Shown: piece after piece, positions 4,713 through 8,849 of the stretch | How the letters are laid out: every line of letters begins with the position of its first letter | Position numbering within the stretch: the stretch's first letter is position 1 | IMG/VR virus record: IMGVR_UViG_3300020473_000043 | Location: 1-50,492 of that record | Reading direction: 5' to 3' (one strand) | Length of the DNA stretch: 50,492 nucleotides | Source of the DNA: a virus | Translations under genes and position numbers: made by a program | Notes under the pieces: generated by a model | Seen by the model: only the letters and a program-made list of their open reading frames with translations | Databases searched by the model: none | What the model was told of the DNA's origin: nothing

Positions 4713-4732
4713 CCACTTGACAAAGTGGCACA
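4713..4732 (+). repeat. junction element forming a perfect hairpin
   Basis: CCACTT (4713-4718), GACA loop, AAGTGG (4723-4728); TTGACAAAGTGGCACA is 4717-4732. Only this copy has the complete 6-bp stem. A terminator starts two bases later. Confidence 0.7.
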
Positions 4733-4734
4733 CC

Positions 4735-4758
4735 AGCACCCCACGGGGTGCTTTTTTT
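4735..4758 (+). terminator. intrinsic terminator
   Basis: AGCACCC (4735-4741), CACG loop, GGGTGCT (4746-4752), T to 4758. The stem sequence differs from the C5/G5 stems of its neighbours. Confidence 0.9.
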
Positions 4759-4762
4759 ATGG

Positions 4763-4780
4763 CATTATATAAGAGTAAAC
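4763..4780 (+). promoter_or_regulatory. cassette promoter
   Basis: CATTATATAAGAGTAAAC with the complete AGAGTAAAC tail, then AAAGGAG (4782-4788) as ribosome site. Confidence 0.65.
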
Positions 4781-4793
4781 AAAAGGAGCACTT

Positions 4794-5024
4794 ATGCAAC
4801 TTCGCCCTATCGCTTCCAACATGACCCAGTTGGACCTTGCAGACGGAACCTCAGTTTTATTTTCCTATAAAACACCCGTAGCAGCATTAACCGATAACGG
4901 GTATTACAGGACTTCTACCAAATGGTCAGTTACAACATCCCGTCATATCAATAAGTGGTTAGACGGAGTGCTTGCAAAGGATCAACCTCAGTCGTACTTT
5001 GATAACCTATGTGCAGGTTTTTAA
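4794..5024 (+). CDS. conserved small hypothetical protein (FSYxTPVAA family, perhaps DUF8033)
   Basis: 76 residues with a recognisable pattern: LRPIASNMTQLDL, then FSYKTPVAA, then KWSVTTSRHINKWLDG. I recall similar short proteins in phages and bacteria, possibly grouped as DUF8033; function unknown. AAAGGAG stands five bases before the ATG. It is a one-gene unit whose stop runs into a degenerate junction element (AGTGAACACT) and a terminator. The Trp/Lys/His-rich C-terminal segment could contact nucleic acid, but that is a guess. Confidence 0.7.
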   Translation: MQLRPIASNMTQLDLADGTSVLFSYKTPVAALTDNGYYRTSTKWSVTTSRHINKWLDGVLAKDQPQSYFDNLCAGF

Positions 5025-5034
5025 AGTGAACACT

Positions 5035-5055
5035 AAACCCCCGAAAGGGGGTTTT
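5035..5055 (+). terminator. intrinsic terminator with GAAA loop
   Basis: AAACCCCC (5035-5042), GAAA tetraloop, GGGGGTTT (5047-5054), then one more T. Confidence 0.85.
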
Positions 5056-5062
5056 CATTTGG

Positions 5063-5076
5063 TATTATAAAAGAGT
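5063..5076 (+). promoter_or_regulatory. cassette promoter driving a structured leader
   Basis: TATTATAAAAGAGT. The expected start (about 5075-5077) coincides with the first paired base of the rod-shaped fold downstream. Confidence 0.65.
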
Positions 5077-5175
5077 GGGAGACGAGGTTGGCATCCCTGA
5101 GATTCTTAATTAGACTCGGCAAACGGGTTAGCATAGAATCAGACATCTGCTACCTCACCCACAACAAACTTTTTT
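5075..5175 (+). ncRNA. candidate structured RNA: rod-shaped hairpin leader or small RNA
   Basis: Five nested helices fold this non-coding stretch into one rod: 5075-5079/5158-5162 (GTGGG/CCCAC), 5084-5088/5152-5156 (GAGGT/ACCTC), 5091-5093/5148-5150 (GCA/TGC), 5101-5106/5135-5140 (GATTCT/AGAATC) and 5114-5118/5124-5128 (ACTCG/CGGGT, one G-U), with a GCAAA loop. Six T follow at 5170-5175, so it could end as a free small RNA of about 100 nt. Otherwise it is the 5' leader of the ligase-like gene at 5186. It starts at the predicted transcription start. No known riboswitch or tRNA signature seen. Confidence 0.5.
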
Positions 5176-5185
5176 CCCGATTTTG

Positions 5186-6097
5186 ATGACAAAAAACCTT
5201 CACATTGAACACCCCGAAGACAGCATCCTTACAGGTGACCTCACCGTATTGGATGCTTTTTTAATGCCCCAACATTTGTCGGTCAAATACGACGGAGCAC
5301 CCGCTATTGTATGGGGTACAAATCCAGCAACGGGCAATTTCTTTGTCGGTACAAAATCAGTATTCAATAAAAGGAAAATCAAAATTAATGAGTGCCATAC
5401 GGACATTGATCAAAATCATGACGGGAACGTTGCAGAGATTCTCCATGCTTGCCTTGATAATCTTCCAGACCATGACGGAATTATTCAGGGTGACTTTATT
5501 GGATTCGGAGGACAGCACGAATACACCCCGAACACAATTACATATGCCTTCCCTGATCAGGTTGACGAGGACATCATTGTTGCACCCCATACAGAATATT
5601 TGGCAGACTCGGACCTTCGTGATGCAATCGCCCGACCCCTTATGGAAGAGATGGAAGGGACGGAGTGCTGCAAATTTGTCCAACCTGGTGCAGGTGTTCA
5701 CTCTGGCAGTTTTGAATATTTTGAAGACTCTTTTGAGTTGGGTGACCTCTGTAAGTTCGCAAGGATCATGTCAGGACTGGTCGAATTTGAAGACGCTAAG
5801 GGAGCAAAGCAACTTAAGCAGGACCTTAATGCGTATATCAGAGACGGTGACGAAATCATCCCCGAAGAGTTTGCAAATTATCAACTGGTCAGACTCTGGA
5901 AACTGGTTAAGGAAATTAAGGAATGTGCCCTATCACAATGTCGCCACCGTTGGGGACCTGAGGCATACATTGGTTATGACCTCATAGATGCGGAGGGTTA
6001 TGTGATGCACTCTGACCTTGGTTCCTGGAAATTGGTCCTTCGTGAGACATTCTCTCATGCTAATTTCAATAATACAAAATGGTGTGCCACATCATAA
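5186..6097 (+). CDS. covalent nucleotidyltransferase-like protein (DNA/RNA ligase fold, DUF6267-like)
   Basis: 303 residues from the ATG at 5186 (an upstream in-frame TTG at 5183 is less likely). The order of motifs fits the ligase/capping-enzyme superfamily, in which a lysine takes AMP or GMP from a nucleotide triphosphate: motif I K34-Y-D-G37 (SVKYDGAPAIVWG), a middle strand QGDF at 101-104, motif IV E270-G-Y-V273, and motif V K282 in WKLVLR. I recall VKxDGAP proteins of marine phages named DUF6267; substrate unknown. It lacks the C-terminal domains of larger ligases. The gene has a structured leader and its own promoter, so it may be regulated separately. Repair of nicked RNA or DNA is plausible; it could also modify another substrate. 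Confidence 0.65.
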   Translation: MTKNLHIEHPEDSILTGDLTVLDAFLMPQHLSVKYDGAPAIVWGTNPATGNFFVGTKSVFNKRKIKINECHTDIDQNHDGNVAEILHACLDNLPDHDGIIQGDFIGFGGQHEYTPNTITYAFPDQVDEDIIVAPHTEYLADSDLRDAIARPLMEEMEGTECCKFVQPGAGVHSGSFEYFEDSFELGDLCKFARIMSGLVEFEDAKGAKQLKQDLNAYIRDGDEIIPEEFANYQLVRLWKLVKEIKECALSQCRHRWGPEAYIGYDLIDAEGYVMHSDLGSWKLVLRETFSHANFNNTKWCATS

Positions 6098-6110
6098 ACC
6101 GCATACAATA

Positions 6111-6129
6111 GGGGTCATATGCTGACCCC
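6111..6129 (+). terminator. hairpin after the ligase-like gene (weak terminator)
   Basis: GGGGTCA (6111-6117), TATGC loop, TGACCCC (6123-6129). There is no proper T-tract, so termination may be partial. Confidence 0.5.
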
Positions 6130-6135
6130 GTCCTT

Positions 6136-6153
6136 TATAATAACAGAGTAAGG
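6136..6153 (+). promoter_or_regulatory. cassette promoter
   Basis: TATAATAACAGAGTAAGG; TATAAT at 6136-6141 with a near copy of the AGAGTAAAC tail. Confidence 0.6.
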
Positions 6154-6168
6154 CACACCCCTCAAACT

Positions 6169-6387
6169 ATGAACCCATTTCACGGTCAAACTATGAGCAC
6201 CTTTACACCCTCAAAAGAAATCAAATTTAAAGTGACCCGACTTAAGACTGCTCATGGTGCTGCAGCACTCAGATGGGCGGACAGAATTAAGGGAGGATCT
6301 TCCAGAGTTCGCACCCACGGTGGGGCGGCAGGTAGCAGAGGGACCAGCATGACGACGACTGCCTCTGCTTTGCAGGATGTTCGCTGA
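6169..6387 (+). CDS. small basic hypothetical protein
   Basis: 72 residues, basic, ending in a Gly/Ser/Thr/Arg-rich stretch (RIKGGSSRVRTHGGAAGSRGTSMTTT). The DNA of the second half is clearly more GC-rich than anything nearby. An internal ATG at 6193 would give 64 residues and may be the true start; neither has a good ribosome site. An open frame on the other strand covers the same DNA, but the promoter (6136) and terminator (6416) favour this strand. Family not recognised. Confidence 0.45.
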   Translation: MNPFHGQTMSTFTPSKEIKFKVTRLKTAHGAAALRWADRIKGGSSRVRTHGGAAGSRGTSMTTTASALQDVR

Positions 6388-6415
6388 CCTCATTAGTTCG
6401 TGACATCACCAGTTG

Positions 6416-6437
6416 CCCCCGTTATGGGGGTTTTTTT
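6416..6437 (+). terminator. intrinsic terminator, last of the cassette region
   Basis: CCCCC (6416-6420), GTTAT loop, GGGGG (6426-6430), seven T. Beyond it the base composition drops to AT-rich. Confidence 0.9.
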
Positions 6438-6535
6438 ATGCCCCCCGTATATAAAAACGAAAGGAACCCCTAAGCTATAAAGTGTTACGAAAGCGAGATA
6501 AAAATAACAATCACCTCTAAAAATTTTTTCGATAC

Positions 6536-6543
6536 TATATAAT
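6536..6543 (+). promoter_or_regulatory. probable promoter -10 box
   Basis: TATAAT at 6538-6543 within CTATATAATCTGA. The same string recurs at 6920-6931. AAAGGA follows as ribosome site. No good -35 box. Confidence 0.45.
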
Positions 6544-6571
6544 CTGAAAAAGGAAAAAATAATCTGATGCT

Positions 6572-6745
6572 ATGAAAAAAAATCCCGCAGAAAATTTTAC
6601 CTCCATAGAGATCGATCCTGTAAGTGGCGAATATTACACTGTTATACCTGAATGGATGGTTAATGAACAAGGTTGGTATGAAGGAACAGAGTTGAATTTT
6701 GCCCTTGAAGATGATATAATACTTCTAACTGAAAAGGACGAATGA
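6572..6745 (+). CDS. small SpoVT/AbrB-like protein (tentative)
   Basis: 57 residues. The stretch SGEYYTVIPEWMVNEQGW, then EGTELNFALEDDIILLTEKDE, follows the swapped-hairpin AbrB pattern (strand, Ile-Pro, helix, Gly-Trp, G-T/D-L, strand, acidic turn, Ile-Ile-Leu). AbrB-type proteins bind DNA as dimers and act as regulators or antitoxins; regulation of nearby phage genes is inference. The ATG at 6566 is followed at once by a stop, so 6572 is the start. The end overlaps the next gene through ATGA. Confidence 0.5.
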   Translation: MKKNPAENFTSIEIDPVSGEYYTVIPEWMVNEQGWYEGTELNFALEDDIILLTEKDE

Positions 6746-6912
6746 AAACCTATCATGTATACTTAAACGATAGAGTATTATTCAAAGATTTGGATGAATC
6801 GGAGTTTAAAGTTATATGGGGAAGATTATACCATTCTTATTATAAGGAAGAATTAACTTATTCTGAGATATCGCAAGAACCGAACGAACAATATATTGAA
6901 TCATCTTATTGA
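6742..6912 (+). CDS. small hypothetical protein, coupled to the AbrB-like gene
   Basis: 56 residues, rich in Tyr and Glu (MKTYHVYLNDRVLFKDLDESEFKVIWGRLYHSYYKEELTY...). The first half resembles small proteins built of two strands and a helix. The start overlaps the upstream stop (ATGA). The stop TGA (6910-6912) is inside the TTGACA box of the next promoter. Its position next to an AbrB-like gene recalls antitoxin-toxin pairs, but no toxin motif is seen. Family not recognised. Confidence 0.6.
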   Translation: MKTYHVYLNDRVLFKDLDESEFKVIWGRLYHSYYKEELTYSEISQEPNEQYIESSY

Positions 6913-6937
6913 CAGTTACTATATAATCTGATATAAT
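6909..6937 (+). promoter_or_regulatory. perfect consensus sigma-70 promoter
   Basis: TTGACA (6909-6914), 17-base spacer, TATAAT (6932-6937). The spacer itself contains another TATAAT (6922-6927). The expected start is near 6944, 17 bases before the glycosyltransferase ATG. It is the only exact consensus promoter noticed in the window. Confidence 0.85.
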
Positions 6938-6960
6938 TGATTTGAAGGAATCAACAAATT

Positions 6961-7764
6961 ATGGCTAAAGGATTTACAGTAAAAGCAAAACCGCCTACTT
7001 CTAGAAAAAAGGAAGAAGATTGGAATATTGATGCTATTAAAGAAAGAATGAGAGGTAAGGCAATTGTATTTTGCTTACCAGGTAGAGGTGTGTCATATGC
7101 TTACTTAAAAAACTTTGTACAATTATGCTTTGACCTTGTACAAAACGGATGCAGTATTCAAATATCTCAAGATTATTCATCTATGGTAAACTTTGCACGT
7201 TGCAAGTGTCTTGGAGCAAATGTACTAAGAGGACCTAAGCAAAAACCTTGGGATGGAAAACTTAAGTATGATTATCAATTATGGATAGATTCTGATATTG
7301 TTTTTGATACTAATAAGTTCTGGCAATTATGTGATATGGCAATTCCTGCAGATGCTGTGAATGAAGATGGTAGTGTAGATGAAGATAAAAAGAGATCTAT
7401 TGTTGCAGGTTGGTATTGTACCGAAGATGGTAGAACTACTTCTGTAGCACATTGGTTAGAAGAGGAAGATTTTCGTAGCAATGGTGGTGTGATGAATCAC
7501 GAAACCCTCGAAAGTATATCCAAGCGTCGCAAACCTTTCACAGTAGATTATACAGGTTTCGGATGGCTTCTAATTGCAAATGGAGTATTTGAGAAACTTG
7601 AATATCCTTGGTTTGCTCCTAAGATGCAAGTATTTGAATCTGGTGAGGTTCAAGATATGTGTGGAGAAGATGTAAGTTTCTGTTTAGATGCCAAGGAGGA
7701 AGGTTTTGAAATCTGGTGCGACCCTCGAATTCGTGTAGGTCACGAAAAAACACGCATAATCTAA
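6961..7764 (+). CDS. GT-A-type glycosyltransferase-like protein
   Basis: 267 residues. A DxD-type metal and nucleotide-sugar site is seen at D110-S-D112 within LWIDSDIVFD. A G235-E-D237 motif (CGEDVSFCLDAKEEGF) fits the catalytic acid region, and a late His (H261, VGHEKT) often completes metal binding in GT-A enzymes. The first 30 residues are basic and may be disordered. The family moves a sugar from a nucleotide to an acceptor; here the target could be phage DNA bases, a virion protein or a host surface sugar. It has a consensus promoter and a GAAGGA ribosome site, and is coupled by taATG overlap to the next gene. Confidence 0.7.
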   Translation: MAKGFTVKAKPPTSRKKEEDWNIDAIKERMRGKAIVFCLPGRGVSYAYLKNFVQLCFDLVQNGCSIQISQDYSSMVNFARCKCLGANVLRGPKQKPWDGKLKYDYQLWIDSDIVFDTNKFWQLCDMAIPADAVNEDGSVDEDKKRSIVAGWYCTEDGRTTSVAHWLEEEDFRSNGGVMNHETLESISKRRKPFTVDYTGFGWLLIANGVFEKLEYPWFAPKMQVFESGEVQDMCGEDVSFCLDAKEEGFEIWCDPRIRVGHEKTRII

Positions 7765-7922
7765 TGGAAAGTTATAACATCTTCTGTAAAGATAAACTTA
7801 TCTTTGAGAATCTTACAGAAGATGAATACTTTGATGCTATGGAAGATCTAGCTCAAGAATATTATGAAACAGGTCTTCCAGACCCGATGGACCTCGAAAC
7901 TAAAATTATTACAGGAAATTAA
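7764..7922 (+). CDS. small acidic conserved cyanophage-type protein
   Basis: 52 residues from the ATG that overlaps the glycosyltransferase stop; a longer frame from 7716 would intrude into that gene. The sequence (MESYNIFCKDKLIFENLTEDEYFDAMEDLAQEYYETGLPDP...) matches a short protein I recall from many T4-like cyanophages at this place before gene 25; function unknown. It is acidic, with one strand pair and one long helix in pattern. Confidence 0.7.
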   Translation: MESYNIFCKDKLIFENLTEDEYFDAMEDLAQEYYETGLPDPMDLETKIITGN

Positions 7923-8072
7923 ATGGCAATTTTAAAAAAATCTATGACAGGGACTACCTTTGTTGAAGCAATCCCGAAAAAGTCTCGTCAAGGGCAAGGC
8001 AAACATACAAAATATTCGGCAACGTCTCGCAATAAAGCACGTAAAAGATATAGAGGACAAGGAAGAAGATGA
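7923..8072 (+). CDS. small, very basic conserved cyanophage-type protein
   Basis: 49 residues (MAILKKSMTGTTFVEAIPKK...), with about 16 Lys or Arg. The C-terminal part (HTKYSATSRNKARKRYRGQGRR) looks like a nucleic-acid-binding tail. I recall a nearly identical short protein in other T4-like cyanophages; its role is not known to me. The start abuts the previous stop, and the end overlaps the next ATG (ATGA). Confidence 0.7.
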   Translation: MAILKKSMTGTTFVEAIPKKSRQGQGKHTKYSATSRNKARKRYRGQGRR

Positions 8073-8224
8073 GTTTTTTACCTTTTGGAGACCTTTTAAT
8101 CCTTTCCATCTGGTTATTTGTAATGTATTTCCTTAAATGTAAAATTGATTCCTACTTTGAGGAAAAAAAACTGAAAAAAATAACCCCTAAACGAAATTCT
8201 ATTGATCCAAGACGCCTTTCATAG
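8069..8224 (+). CDS. small single-pass membrane protein
   Basis: 51 residues. Residues 3-22 (FLPFGDLLILSIWLFVMYFL) form a clear membrane segment; the rest is basic (FEEKKLKKITPKRNS). The basic tail should face the cytoplasm. It starts by ATGA overlap with the gene before. Its last codons form the left arm of the terminator at 8212-8235. The position right before the late genes could fit a lysis-related or membrane-anchored role, but that is guesswork. Confidence 0.6.
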   Translation: MSFLPFGDLLILSIWLFVMYFLKCKIDSYFEEKKLKKITPKRNSIDPRRLS

Positions 8225-8235
8225 GCGTTTTTTTT
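8212..8235 (+). terminator. terminator overlapping the stop codon
   Basis: ACGCCT (8212-8217), TTCAT loop, AGGCGT (8223-8228), then seven more T. The TAG at 8222-8224 lies in the loop and right arm. Confidence 0.85.
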
Positions 8236-8244
8236 ATGTCTTGT

Positions 8245-8252
8245 ACTAAATA
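8245..8252 (+). promoter_or_regulatory. late promoter ACTAAATA
   Basis: CTAAATA-type late box, 20 bases before the ATG at 8273 and right after a terminator. T4-like phages read such boxes with the gp55/gp33/gp45 late system; cyanophages often have C as the second base. Confidence 0.55.
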
Positions 8253-8272
8253 ATCCATTATAACCAAAAAAT

Positions 8273-8416
8273 ATGGAAAATTCGCAATCAATGAGAGACG
8301 TTTGGAGTAAAATTAGCATTCCAAAGTTAATTAAAGAGAAAAAAAAGGAAGTTATTCAAGAAATTATGCATGATGACCTTACTTCTCAAAAAAAGACCTT
8401 AAAAGAAGGCGAATAG
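8273..8416 (+). CDS. small charged hypothetical protein before gene 25
   Basis: 47 residues, helical and rich in Lys and Glu (MRDVWSKISIPKLIKEKKKEVIQEIMHDD...). It sits between two late promoter boxes, and the second box (8420) begins four bases after its stop. There is no clear ribosome site. Its position before gene 25 suggests a late gene. Family not recognised. Confidence 0.55.
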   Translation: MENSQSMRDVWSKISIPKLIKEKKKEVIQEIMHDDLTSQKKTLKEGE

Positions 8417-8419
8417 TGG

Positions 8420-8427
8420 TATAAATA
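8420..8427 (+). promoter_or_regulatory. T4-type late promoter TATAAATA (gene 25)
   Basis: Exact TATAAATA, 19 bases before the gp25 start codon; the same spacing recurs before gp8. Confidence 0.8.
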
Positions 8428-8446
8428 TAAAAAAACGTCTATATAA

Positions 8447-8848
8447 ATGGCTGTTCAGAGGATATCAAGAGCATTTAAGGATATTAGTTTATCTTTTAAC
8501 ATGCATCCAGTTACTAAGGATATCACTGCAATTAAAAATTCGGACGCAATTAGAAGATCTATTCGTAATATTGTACAAACAGTACCAAGTGAGCGATTTT
8601 TTAACCCCGATTTTGGTTCGGAAGTAAAATCAAGCCTATTTGAATTCGTTGATATTGGTACTGCCTCTGTACTTGAGTCTCAAATAAGGATTGCAATTGA
8701 GAATTTTGAGCCAAGAGTAACAAATTATACAGTTGAGGTAAACCCAAGACCAGATTTGAACTCATTTGAAGTTACTGTGTTCTTTCAAATAGTTGGATTA
8801 GATACTCCATTACAACAATTCTCTTATATTCTAGAAGCAACAAGATAA
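8447..8848 (+). CDS. gp25: gp25 baseplate wedge protein
   Basis: 133 residues, the size of T4 gp25 (132). The pattern FKDISLSFNMHPVTKDITAIKN, then AIRRSIRNIVQTVPSERFFNPDFGS, then LFEF is that of the GPW/gp25 family (PF04965), a sheath-nucleating wedge protein that ties the baseplate inner ring to the tail sheath. It is the first gene of the large late block and lies one base before gp6. Preceded by a TATAAATA promoter. Confidence 0.92.
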   Translation: MAVQRISRAFKDISLSFNMHPVTKDITAIKNSDAIRRSIRNIVQTVPSERFFNPDFGSEVKSSLFEFVDIGTASVLESQIRIAIENFEPRVTNYTVEVNPRPDLNSFEVTVFFQIVGLDTPLQQFSYILEATR

Positions 8849-8849
8849 T

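Noticed and set aside
2519-4732. TTGACAAAGTGGCACA as an ordinary -35 promoter box
   Set aside because: No copy has a -10 box at 16-18 bases; the real -10 boxes of the cassettes lie about 40 bases further, after the terminators.
2519-4732. Integron attC-like recombination sites
   Set aside because: The core does not fit the GTTRRRY rule, there is no paired simple site, and no integrase is in the window.
5075-5162. tRNA or tRNA-like gene
   Set aside because: The length is near that of long tRNAs, but the helices are nested in one rod; there is no anticodon arm or T-loop GTTCGA, and the closing stem is only five pairs.
5183-5185. TTG start for the ligase-like gene
   Set aside because: An ATG follows directly at 5186, and nothing favours the extra codon.
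5307-5987. 226-residue frame overlapping the ligase-like gene
   Set aside because: It lies wholly inside the gene that shows ordered ligase motifs and has no ribosome site or recognisable sequence.
6742-6912. Named toxin assignment for the partner of the AbrB-like gene
   Set aside because: No toxin motif (RelE, MazF, PIN or similar) is visible; only the arrangement suggests it.
7716-7763. Longer start for the 52-residue gene before the small basic gene
   Set aside because: It would overlap the end of the glycosyltransferase by about 50 bases; the ATG at 7764 in the taATG overlap is the natural start.
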